Shown piece after piece: positions 36,776 through 44,218 of a stretch of DNA of 64,000 nucleotides. Every line of letters begins with the position of its first letter. Positions within the stretch are counted from its first letter, which is position 1. The DNA comes from Lysobacter sp. MMG2 (GTDB lineage: Bacteria; Pseudomonadota; Gammaproteobacteria; Xanthomonadales; Xanthomonadaceae), in assembly GCF_016735495.2 (NCBI RefSeq), contig NZ_JAERQY020000002.1, positions 806,001-870,000 of the forward strand, in the 5' to 3' direction. The notes under the pieces were generated by a model. It saw nothing but the letters and a program-made list of their open reading frames with translations. It ran no database searches and had not been told where the DNA came from. The position numbers and the translations under genes are program-made.

Positions 36776-36805
36776 GAAAACGCCGGGCCCTGCCCGGCGT
36801 TTTTC
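36776..36805 (+). terminator. Rho-independent terminator of mrcA
   Basis: ACGCCGGGC (36780-36788) and GCCCGGCGT (36792-36800) form a perfect 9-bp stem with loop CCT, flanked by AAAA and TTTTT. It lies 25 bp after the mrcA stop and could work in both directions. Confidence 0.9.
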
Positions 36806-36972
36806 GTATGCCGGGGGCCGGATGGCCGGCGTTCATGCAGCAGGCGCCGCATCCACGTTTCCGACACGCCACGCGGCGTAACGTCCGGGCCCAAAGAAAC
36901 ATGCTAGTTTCGCCGTGCCGGTGATACCGGCCGCGGCGAAATCCCGCCGTCGTGCCAGCCGCGGAGGTTCTC

Positions 36973-37641
36973 ATGCCCCACGACCGACAGCACGCTCATC
37001 AGCATGCACTCACGCGTACCCGCGAACGCCGGCACCGTCTCGCCAACGAAGCCGCCCGCCTGATGGCCGAAGGTGGCATTCGCGATTACCACCAGGCCAA
37101 GCTCAAGGCCGCCGAGCGACTGGGCATCTTCGACGACGCATCGCTGCCGCGTAACCGCGAGATCGAAGATGCGTTGCGCGAGTACCAGCGCCTGTTCCAG
37201 CGCGAGAACGTGCCCGCGCTGCGCCACCGGCGCGAGGCCGCGCTGCGCGCGATGGAGTTCTTCCGGCAGTTCCAGCCGCGCCTGGTCGGCACAGTGCTCG
37301 ATGGCACCGCCGACACGCGAAGCCCGGTCGCGTTGCACCTTTTCAGCGACGACCCGGATGCGGCGCCACGCTATCTCGAACAGCACGGCATTCCGGCCGA
37401 GGCGCGCAGCCGCCGCCTGCGGCTGGATCGGGAGCGCGTGGCCGAAGTGCCGGTCTGGGTATTCACCGCCGAGGATCTGGCCTTCGACCTCACCATCCTG
37501 CCGCTGGATGGCCTGCGCCAGGCACCGCTGTCGAACACCGACGAGAAGCCGATGAAGCGCGCCAGCGCTGCGCAACTGCGGGAGCTGCTCGCGCAGGAAG
37601 AAATCCTGGGCTACGAGGCCGGAAACGACGCGTCGCGCTGA
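36973..37641 (+). CDS. Conserved hypothetical protein, possible degenerate nucleotidyltransferase fold
   Basis: 222 residues from ATG 36973, where GGAGG five bases upstream makes the start secure. The first half is strongly helical and basic (HALTRTRERRHRLANEAARLMAEGG, then DYHQAKLKAAERLG and REIEDALREYQRLF). The second half is alpha/beta (RLVGTVLDGTADTRSPVALHLF, VPVWVFTAEDLAFDLTILP). The segment from VGTVLDGTA to ALHLF faintly recalls the G[ST]...D.D strand pair of nucleotidyltransferases, but the acidic pair is not convincing. There is no signal peptide. I do not recognise a function. A small hairpin (36917-36931) lies in the leader. Confidence 0.7.
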   Translation: MPHDRQHAHQHALTRTRERRHRLANEAARLMAEGGIRDYHQAKLKAAERLGIFDDASLPRNREIEDALREYQRLFQRENVPALRHRREAALRAMEFFRQFQPRLVGTVLDGTADTRSPVALHLFSDDPDAAPRYLEQHGIPAEARSRRLRLDRERVAEVPVWVFTAEDLAFDLTILPLDGLRQAPLSNTDEKPMKRASAAQLRELLAQEEILGYEAGNDASR

Positions 37642-37644
37642 AGG

Positions 37645-38256
37645 TCAGCGCGACGGTTCGATCGCGCGGGCCCGTCGCGCACGTCGGTCCGTATCGGCGC
37701 CGAAGACGTTGAGCTCGATCACCACGAAGGCAACCAGCCACAGCAACGCATCCCAGGTATCGAGCCACGCGGCACGCGGGTCGTCATCGCCGAAGCCCAT
37801 CACGGCCCAGGTCAGTAGGAATCCGACCAGCGCCAGGTACAGCGCCGCGGCGGCCATGCGGCGCAGCCGGTGCAGGCGCATGGCGTTCGGCGGCAGGCGG
37901 ACTTCCAGCTCCAGCAGCGCGACCACGCCGAGCCAGGTCATTTCATTGAAGAAGTCCAGCCACACGCGCTCCAGCGCGTAGCCGGCCACGGCGACGACGA
38001 CCGCCGCGCTCGCCAGCAGGCGGACGCCGTGCAGCGCCGGCACCCAGCGCGCGGGGAGCCGCCAGCCGCCGGTTTCCCATTCGAACAAGAGCAGCAGGAC
38101 CAGCCACGCGGCGGTGTCGATCAGCTCGGTGAGGCGGCCGTAGCGTGCGTACAGCGCGACGTCGAGGGCCAGCAGCGCGTAGATCGTCCATTTGAATACG
38201 ACGAAGCCGCGGCGGGGCCGCGGCTTCGAAGGTGTGTCGGCGCGGACGCCGGCCAC
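37645..38256 (-). CDS. Hypothetical polytopic membrane protein downstream of gltA
   Basis: 203 residues with about five hydrophobic helices, charged termini and no recognisable motif. It starts at GTG 38256; the GAGG that overlaps the gltA stop (TGAGG) is seven bases upstream, so it is translated from the gltA transcript nine bases after citrate synthase. Repeated WL.V..L(F/L)E(W/L)E patterns (LLLLFEWETGG, VVALLELEVRLP, VVIELNVFG) suggest an ion-channel-like or voltage-sensor-like helix bundle. That is only an impression. Confidence 0.7.
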   Translation of the reverse strand: MAGVRADTPSKPRPRRGFVVFKWTIYALLALDVALYARYGRLTELIDTAAWLVLLLLFEWETGGWRLPARWVPALHGVRLLASAAVVVAVAGYALERVWLDFFNEMTWLGVVALLELEVRLPPNAMRLHRLRRMAAAALYLALVGFLLTWAVMGFGDDDPRAAWLDTWDALLWLVAFVVIELNVFGADTDRRARRARAIEPSR

Positions 38257-38265
38257 GCGTAGACC

Positions 38266-39570
38266 TCAGCGCTTGCCGAAATCGACGTAGTCGCGCTGCG
38301 CCGAACCGGTGTAGATCTGGCGCGGGCGACCGATGCGGTTTTCCGGATCGTTCTGCTGTTCCAGCCAGTGCGAGACCCAGCCGGCGGTGCGGGCGATGGC
38401 GAACATCACGGTGAACATCTCCACCGGAATGCCCAGCGCCTTGTAGATGATGCCGGAGTAGAAGTCGACGTTCGGGTAGAGCTTGCGCTGCACGAAGTAC
38501 TCGTCCTTCAGCGCGGCCTCTTCCAGCTTCATCGCCACTTCGAGCAGCGGGTCGTTGATGCCCAGCTCGCCCAGCACCTTGTGGGTCATCTCGCGGATGA
38601 TCTTGGCGCGCGGGTCGAAGTTCTTGTAGACGCGGTGGCCGAAGCCCATCAGGCGGAAGCCCGATTCCTTGTCCTTCGCCTTGGCGATGGCGGAATTGAC
38701 GTTCTCCGGACGGCCGATCTCTTCCAGCATCTTCAGCACGGCTTCGTTGGCACCGCCGTGCGCCGGGCCCCACAGCGCGGCGACGCCGGCGGCGACGCTC
38801 ACGTACGGGTTGGCGCCGGTGGAACCGACCAGACGCACGGTCGAGGTCGAGGCGTTCTGCTCGTGATCGGCGTGCAGGATGAAGAGCAGGTCCATCGCCT
38901 TGGCGGCGACCGGACTCAGCTCCAGCGGCTCGCTCGGCACTTCCTTCAGCATGTGCAGGAAGCGCGTGGTGTATTCGAGGTTGTTGCGCGGGTAGCGGAT
39001 CGGCCAGCCGATGGAATAGCGGTAGCAGGCGGCGGCGATCGTCGGCACCTTGGCGATCAGGCGGATCGCGGCCAGACGGCGCTGTTCCGGATCCTCGAGG
39101 TCGAGATCGTTGTGGTAGAAGCTCGCCAGCGAACCGAGCATGCCGGTCAGCATCGCCATCGGGTGGGCGTCGTGGCGGAAGCCGTACAGGAAGGTGCGGA
39201 AGGCCTCGTGCATCATCGTGTGATGCGTGACCTCGTGCTCGAACGCGGAGAACTCGTCCTTGTTCGGCAGCTCACCGTTCATGAGCAGGTAGGCGACTTC
39301 GAGGAAGTTGGACTTCTCGGCCAGCTGCTCGATCGGGTAGCCGCGGTACAGCAGCACGCCGGCGTCGCCGTCGATGTAGGTGATCGCCGACTTGCAGCTG
39401 GCGGTGGCACCGAAACCGGGGTCGTAGGTGAAGCAGCCGGTTTCCTTGGTCAGCTTGGCGATGTCGATGCACGGCGTGCCGAGCGTCGGATACTGGACCG
39501 GAAGGGTGGCGCTCTTGTCGCCGGCGGTCAGGGTGACCTGGTCGAAGCCAGGTTTGGTCGAATCGGACAC
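38266..39570 (-). CDS. gltA: Citrate synthase
   Basis: Condenses acetyl-CoA and oxaloacetate at the head of the TCA cycle. 434 residues with the hexameric type II signature: [19 protein letters not shown] near the N terminus, catalytic His in [11 protein letters not shown] and [24 protein letters not shown], and the catalytic Asp in YPNVDFYSG. The start is GTG 39570, with AGGAG seven bases upstream, giving [12 protein letters not shown]. It heads a likely two-gene unit with the membrane protein at 37645-38256. Confidence 0.97.
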   Translation of the reverse strand: MSDSTKPGFDQVTLTAGDKSATLPVQYPTLGTPCIDIAKLTKETGCFTYDPGFGATASCKSAITYIDGDAGVLLYRGYPIEQLAEKSNFLEVAYLLMNGELPNKDEFSAFEHEVTHHTMMHEAFRTFLYGFRHDAHPMAMLTGMLGSLASFYHNDLDLEDPEQRRLAAIRLIAKVPTIAAACYRYSIGWPIRYPRNNLEYTTRFLHMLKEVPSEPLELSPVAAKAMDLLFILHADHEQNASTSTVRLVGSTGANPYVSVAAGVAALWGPAHGGANEAVLKMLEEIGRPENVNSAIAKAKDKESGFRLMGFGHRVYKNFDPRAKIIREMTHKVLGELGINDPLLEVAMKLEEAALKDEYFVQRKLYPNVDFYSGIIYKALGIPVEMFTVMFAIARTAGWVSHWLEQQNDPENRIGRPRQIYTGSAQRDYVDFGKR

Positions 39571-39656
39571 GAAACACTCCTCATGTCAGCATGCCGGCGG
39601 AGCGGGCCGCGGCAGGAGGCGGGGACGGGGTTCGCGGGCAGGGCCGCGAACCGTGA

Positions 39657-39665
39657 ATTATCGCA
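39657..39665 (-). promoter_or_regulatory. Extended -10 promoter of gltA
   Basis: The minus strand reads TGCGATAAT, an extended -10 with GATAAT (five of six). Transcription would begin near 39650, giving a leader of about 80 nt before the GTG start. Confidence 0.5.
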
Positions 39666-39805
39666 CAACGTCCCCGAGCGCTGACTCGGACTTTGGTGGC
39701 AGGCGCCTCGGGCGGCGGGCCGGACCATTCCACGAATGGAACCGCCAGAAACCGAAAAATCTGACCAGGCCGAGCGGGTCCGCGAGAGGACGCCCGGATA
39801 CGCCA

Positions 39806-39934
39806 ACGGCTGCCTTTCGGCAGCCGTCAGGGACTCTTCCGGGCAGGTATTACTCCGCGTCGCCGACATGCGCCCAGGCATGCCAACTTTCGCGAAAACA
39901 CCGGAAACGCCAACGGCCGCCTTTCGGCAGCCGT
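39806..39934. repeat. Duplicated hairpins between gltA and rpmE2
   Basis: ACGGCTGCC-TTTC-GGCAGCCGT (39806-39827, perfect) and ACGGCCGCC-TTTC-GGCAGCCGT (39913-39934, one mismatch) lie 107 bp apart and share flanks (CGCCA before, and on the minus strand TTGGCGT after). The second is 88 bp downstream of rpmE2 and on the minus strand runs into GGCGTTTCCGGTGTTTT, so it is a plausible rpmE2 terminator; the first may be a back-up. The remaining sequence from 39571 to 40021 holds the gltA leader and nothing else that I recognise. Confidence 0.65.
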
Positions 39935-40021
39935 CGGGGATCGCTTAGCGGCGCGAATCGCGTGATGCGATTGCGACGCGGCAGAAATCGGGAAGGACCG
40001 CGCCTGAGCGCGGACCGAACC

Positions 40022-40267
40022 TTACTTCTGCGCGTAGCGCTTGCGGAACTTGTCGACGCGACCGCTGGTGTCGACGATCTTGTGCTTGCCCGTGTAGAAC
40101 GGATGCGAAGCAGAGCTGATATCGACCTTGATCAGCGGGTACTCGTTACCGTCTTCCCACTTGATCGTCTCCTTGCTGCCAAGGGTCGAACGCGTCAGGA
40201 ACTGGAAGTCGGTGGTGACGTCCTGGAAAATGACGTCGCGGTAGTCGGGATGGATGCCGGCCTTCAT
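40022..40267 (-). CDS. rpmE2: 50S ribosomal protein L31 type B
   Basis: 81 residues: [20 protein letters not shown], then the conserved [24 protein letters not shown]. This is the zinc-free form, lacking the two CxxC pairs of the usual L31. Such paralogues replace the zinc-containing L31 when zinc is scarce in several bacteria. Here the promoter resembles a plain sigma-70 site and I see no obvious Zur palindrome, so it may be the only, constitutive L31. The frame is open far upstream but the ATG at 40267 matches the family start. Confidence 0.96.
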   Translation of the reverse strand: MKAGIHPDYRDVIFQDVTTDFQFLTRSTLGSKETIKWEDGNEYPLIKVDISSASHPFYTGKHKIVDTSGRVDKFRKRYAQK

Positions 40268-40300
40268 GGCACTCACCAAAGGATTCGGGGAAAGCGCGGA

Positions 40301-40329
40301 AGTATAGCGACGGTCCCCGCCTCGCGCAA
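40301..40329 (-). promoter_or_regulatory. Promoter of rpmE2
   Basis: The minus strand reads TTGCGC (40324-40329), 17 bp, TATACT (40301-40306). The -10 lies 34 bp before the rpmE2 start. Confidence 0.55.
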
Positions 40330-40338
40330 GCTCTCTGC

Positions 40339-41271
40339 TCACCGACCGGCCAATGCCGCGCGGATCAGTCCGTCCAGTCGGTCCTGGTCGTAGCGCATGA
40401 GGATCCTGAACCGGTCCGCCTGGCCGCTCTGCCGGTTCCAGTCGACCACGGTCATGCCACGCGCGTGGCCATGGCCGAGTTCCACGACCACCGGCCGATG
40501 CACGTCCTGCGTCACACCGTCGGGTTCCAGCGCGAAGGCCATCGCCAGTGCATCGGCGGAGTGCCAGTACTCGCCACGGCGATCGGCCGACCACTCGCGG
40601 GTCTTCTTCGAAATGCGTTCGTAGAAGCGCGCGCGCGGCGAATCCGCGGCCAGCCATTCCAGCACGCTGTCGTGCAGCAGGCCGTGCGCGATGGTGCCTT
40701 CCCAGTCGGCCAGATCGATCTGCGGGAACCCCTCGAACACGATGTGCGCCGCTTCCGGATCGAAGAACACGTTGAACTCCGCCGCCGGTGTGATGTTGCC
40801 GTGGCCCGTCACCGCACCGGCCATCACGACCAGCCGGGCGACACGCTCGGGCAATGTCGGATCCAGCTTCAGCGCGAGCGCGACGTTGGTCAGCGGCCCC
40901 AGTGCAACCAGCAGCAGCCTGCCGGCGTGCTCGTGCGACAGGCGCAGGATCGCCTGCGCGGCGTGTTCGGCTTGCGCGGTGCGTTGCGCCGGCTCGTAAC
41001 CGACATCGCCGAAACCGTCCTGCCCGTGCACGTAGCCGGCATCCGGCGCGGGGTGCAGCAGCGGGCCCGGGCAGCCGGCGAATACCGGCGCGTCCACTCC
41101 GGCCACTTCGCACAGCTTCAGTGCGTTGGCGACGGTGTGCCTGAGGCCGACGTTGCCGGCGGCGATGGTCAGTCCGACGACCTGATGGCGCGGGTCGTTG
41201 AAAGCCATCAGCAGGGCCAGCGCGTCGTCCACGCCGGGGTCGGTGTCGATCAGCAGGGGAATCTTGTCCAT
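40339..41271 (-). CDS. Inosine-uridine-type nucleoside hydrolase
   Basis: 310 residues. The calcium-binding N-terminal motif DTDPGVDDA (residues 9-17) is diagnostic for ribonucleoside hydrolases that split nucleosides into base and ribose. Further family segments are [53 protein letters not shown] and [12 protein letters not shown] near the end. It is cytosolic. It is the last gene of a four-gene minus-strand set (glk, glycosylasparaginase, cutC, this gene), 36 bp after cutC. Confidence 0.93.
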   Translation of the reverse strand: MDKIPLLIDTDPGVDDALALLMAFNDPRHQVVGLTIAAGNVGLRHTVANALKLCEVAGVDAPVFAGCPGPLLHPAPDAGYVHGQDGFGDVGYEPAQRTAQAEHAAQAILRLSHEHAGRLLLVALGPLTNVALALKLDPTLPERVARLVVMAGAVTGHGNITPAAEFNVFFDPEAAHIVFEGFPQIDLADWEGTIAHGLLHDSVLEWLAADSPRARFYERISKKTREWSADRRGEYWHSADALAMAFALEPDGVTQDVHRPVVVELGHGHARGMTVVDWNRQSGQADRFRILMRYDQDRLDGLIRAALAGR

Positions 41272-41307
41272 CGACCGATTATCTCCATGAACGGTTGCGT
41301 TCGCTTT

Positions 41308-42039
41308 TCAGTTTCCCAGCGCTTCGCGCAGCGCGCGCACGACGGCGGCATCGCTGCGCCAGTGTTCCGGCGCCAGGCCAGGCAGTTCGCGGTGCAGGCG
41401 CATGTGCGATGGGCGCAGCGCCTTCGCCGAGGCGTGTACGTCCTGCACGCCGGTGCGTCGCACCAGTTCGCCGACGTTGGCCGAGGTCACCCCTGCCCCG
41501 GCCATGACGCCGATGCGGCCTGCGGCCCGCTGCACGAGGCCGGCGATGGTGTCGACGCCGTCGATCGCGCTGGCGCTCGCGCCTGATGTGAGCACGCGCT
41601 CGCAGCCCAGCGCGATGGCGCTTTCCAGGGCTTCGCACGGATCGCGCGCGACGTCGAGCGCACGGTGGAACGTGACGCCGAGCGTTCCGGCCGCGGCTAT
41701 CAGTTCGCGGCACAGCGGGGCGTCGACCACACCGTCTGCATCCAGCGCACCGATGACGATGCCGTCGCAGCCCAGCCGCGCGCACATCTCGACGTCGCGC
41801 AGCATCGTCTCGCGCTCGAGCGTGTCGTAGAGGAAGTCGCCGGCGCGCGGCCGGATCAGCACGTACAGCGCAATGCGCAGTCGTTCGCGCGCCATTGCCA
41901 ACGTGCCGTAGGACGGTGTGCAGCCGCCTTCGCCGAGGTTCTCGCACAGTTCGATGCGGTCCGCGCCGCCTTCCTGCGCGGCCAGCGCCGAGGCCAGCGA
42001 GTTGGCCGCGATCTCCAGCCGCACGCGCGCCTGGCTCAC
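41308..42039 (-). CDS. cutC: CutC-family protein
   Basis: 243 residues, a TIM-barrel protein with the CutC signature LEIAANSLASALAAQEGGADRIELCENLGEGGCTPS, then VLIRPRAGDFLY, GVTFHRALDVARDP and VLTSGASASAIDGVD. It was once called a copper-homeostasis protein, but that role is doubtful. Its frequent neighbourhood with glycosylasparaginase and hexosaminidase genes suggests sugar metabolism. The start is GTG 42039, which overlaps the glycosylasparaginase stop by 4 bp (GTGA), so the two are translationally coupled. Confidence 0.92.
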   Translation of the reverse strand: MSQARVRLEIAANSLASALAAQEGGADRIELCENLGEGGCTPSYGTLAMARERLRIALYVLIRPRAGDFLYDTLERETMLRDVEMCARLGCDGIVIGALDADGVVDAPLCRELIAAAGTLGVTFHRALDVARDPCEALESAIALGCERVLTSGASASAIDGVDTIAGLVQRAAGRIGVMAGAGVTSANVGELVRRTGVQDVHASAKALRPSHMRLHRELPGLAPEHWRSDAAVVRALREALGN

Positions 42040-43040
42040 GTCTGTTCGGTCCGATACACCGAAGCCGCATCGTGCAGGCGATCGTGCGGGCCGGGCGTGC
42101 CGTCCTGCACCGCGTAGACGAAGCCGCGATGCAACGCGAACGCGCCGACTTCGCCGGCCTTGTTCATCGCGAGGAAGCACACCTGCAGACGCTTGCTCGC
42201 CTCCGGCCGCTTGCGCACCACGCGGTCGATCGCCTCGCGGCATGCATCCACCGGCGAACGCCCCTGACGCATCAGTTCCACGACCAGGAAGCTGGCGGCG
42301 TTGCGGATCATCTCCTCGCCCACGCCCGAGGCGGTGGCGGCGCCGACATCGTTGTCGACGTACAGCCCCGCGCCGACGATCGGGCTGTCGCCCACGCGGC
42401 CGTGCAGCTTCCACGCCATGCCGCTGGTCGTGCACGCGCCAGCAAGCCGACCCTGCGCGTCACGCGCGAGGATGCCCAGCGTGTCGTGGTTGCTCGAATC
42501 GCCCGGGCGCATGCGCCGTTCGGCGTTGATCTGCGGTTCGTACTTCGACGTCTTCAGCCATTCGCGCCAGGCAGCGCGGGCCTGCTCGGTGAGCAGCGGC
42601 GTCTTCTCGAAACCCTGCGCGATGGCGAACTGCTGCGCGCCCTCGCCCACCAGCATGACGTGCGGCGTCTTCTCCATCACCGCGCGCGCGACGGACACCG
42701 GATGCGCGATGTCCTGCAGCGCCGCGACCGCGCCGCAGCGGCCGTCGCCGTCCATGATGCTGGCGTCCAGCGTCAGCACGCCGTCGCGATCCGGATTGCC
42801 GCAACGGCCGACGGTGGGATTGCACAGGTCGGCTTCGGCCCAGCGCGCGCCGGCCTCCACCGCGTCCAGTGCGCTGCCGCCGCGTGCGAGCACAGGCCAC
42901 GCCACGGCATTGGCGCCTACGCCGAAGTCCCAGGTCGACACGACACGCGCGCCGACGGCAGGAGCGCTTTCGACGCGGGGAAGCGCGGCCGCGCCGGCCG
43001 CAAGCAACGATGCCTGGAGGAGCTGTCGGCGATTGCCCAT
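42036..43040 (-). CDS. N4-(beta-N-acetylglucosaminyl)-L-asparaginase, Tat-exported
   Basis: Ntn-hydrolase that cleaves the GlcNAc-Asn bond of N-glycopeptides. 334 residues from ATG 43040. The N terminus MGNRRQLLQASLLAAGAAALP is a twin-arginine-type signal, so the folded enzyme acts in the periplasm. After STWDFGVGANAVAWPVLARGGSALDAVEAG, the autocatalytic site is SSNHDTLG, with the nucleophile T187 at the start of the beta chain. GRVGDSPIVGAGLYVDNDVGAATASG follows. Upstream glk and downstream cutC fit use of the released amino sugar. Confidence 0.93.
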   Translation of the reverse strand: MGNRRQLLQASLLAAGAAALPRVESAPAVGARVVSTWDFGVGANAVAWPVLARGGSALDAVEAGARWAEADLCNPTVGRCGNPDRDGVLTLDASIMDGDGRCGAVAALQDIAHPVSVARAVMEKTPHVMLVGEGAQQFAIAQGFEKTPLLTEQARAAWREWLKTSKYEPQINAERRMRPGDSSNHDTLGILARDAQGRLAGACTTSGMAWKLHGRVGDSPIVGAGLYVDNDVGAATASGVGEEMIRNAASFLVVELMRQGRSPVDACREAIDRVVRKRPEASKRLQVCFLAMNKAGEVGAFALHRGFVYAVQDGTPGPHDRLHDAASVYRTEQT

Positions 43041-43062
43041 CAATGATGTCCGCGAAGTCGGG

Positions 43063-44094
43063 TCAGAAGCCGGAGTGACGCTCGTAATACCAGGCCGCCG
43101 CGCCCACCAGTCCGAGCTGCCCATGGTCCACCAGCCACACCGGCACGCGCGCCAGCACTTCGCCCAGCACGCCCTTGTTGCGGAAACGCTGCGCGAAGTC
43201 GCTTTCGAGCAGGAAGGGACGGATCTGCGCGGGAATGCCGCCGGCCAGATACACCGCGTCGGCGCCGAAGGTCAGCGCGAGGTCGCCTGCCAGGCTGCCC
43301 AGCAGGCCGCAGAACATGCGCAGCGCCTCCTGCGCGTGCCGATCGCCGCCGGCCTGGGCGGCCGTGACGATCGCTTCCGGCGTGTCCAGGCGCGGCGTGG
43401 CGCCGTCGATCTCGCACAACGCGGTGTAGGTGTTGACCAGTCCGGGTCCGGAGAGGACACGTTCGTTGTCGACGTGCGGCCAACGTTCGAGCAGGCGCGC
43501 GATCAGGGCGAGTTCGCGCGCGTTGCCGGCGGCGAGCGAGGCATGCCCGGCCTCGCTGGCGAGCACGCGCAGCGGAACGCCCTGCTGCAACGTGCGGGGC
43601 AGGCACAGCGATGCACCGAAACCGGTGCCCGGGCCCAGCACCAGCGCCGGCCCCTCGCCCGCCTGCAGCGGGCCGCAGACGCGCGTCATGGCGGCCACGT
43701 CGATGTAAGGCATGGCGCAGGCCACGGCCTCGAAATCGTTCAGCAGCGCGAGGTAGGCGATCCGTGCCTCGCGGCGCGTGCGCTCCACCGACACCGGCCA
43801 CTGCAGGTTGCTGTTGATCAGCGTGTCGCCTTCCAGCCGACCGGCGATGGCGACCACGGCGTGGGTCCTGTCAGCGCCGTGGGCGGTAACGAAGTCGTCG
43901 ATGATCGCCGCGAGCGAGGGGAATTCGCCGCAGGCATAGCGATGGTAGGCAAGCACGTCGACTTTGCCGCCGGGCCGGACCTGGACGAGACCCAGGCGGG
44001 CGTGCGTACCGCCGACATCGGCGGCGATGAAGGGTTGGGCATCGTGCCGCCCGACGGGATGTTCGGTTGGAGCGGGAATCACGATCGGCGGCAT
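43063..44094 (-). CDS. glk: Glucokinase-family sugar kinase
   Basis: 343 residues of the bacterial glucokinase (Glk) family: FIAADVGGTHARLGLV (phosphate 1), LLNDFEAVACAMP, LVLGPGTGFGASLCL, LASEAGHASL (with the catalytic region) and VYLAGGIPAQIRPFL. It phosphorylates glucose or a related hexose with ATP. The first 20 residues are probably non-conserved; no strong ribosome-binding site marks ATG 44094. It is the first gene of the glk, glycosylasparaginase, cutC, nucleoside hydrolase unit, with a 22-bp gap to the second gene. Confidence 0.92.
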   Translation of the reverse strand: MPPIVIPAPTEHPVGRHDAQPFIAADVGGTHARLGLVQVRPGGKVDVLAYHRYACGEFPSLAAIIDDFVTAHGADRTHAVVAIAGRLEGDTLINSNLQWPVSVERTRREARIAYLALLNDFEAVACAMPYIDVAAMTRVCGPLQAGEGPALVLGPGTGFGASLCLPRTLQQGVPLRVLASEAGHASLAAGNARELALIARLLERWPHVDNERVLSGPGLVNTYTALCEIDGATPRLDTPEAIVTAAQAGGDRHAQEALRMFCGLLGSLAGDLALTFGADAVYLAGGIPAQIRPFLLESDFAQRFRNKGVLGEVLARVPVWLVDHGQLGLVGAAAWYYERHSGF

Positions 44095-44218
44095 CGGAAC
44101 GGACGGAGGGCGTTCATGATGCCCAATTCGGCGAGGGGGCGTCAGTCCGGGCCTTCACACGACGGGCGAGGAGAGGCCCGATTCTCGGCCCGGCTGCCTC
44201 CAAACAGCGCAGCGCGCC

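Noticed and set aside
34267-36894. Minus-strand open frame of about 875 codons opposite mrcA
   Set aside because: Fully antisense to a complete PBP1a with all catalytic motifs; no motif of its own.
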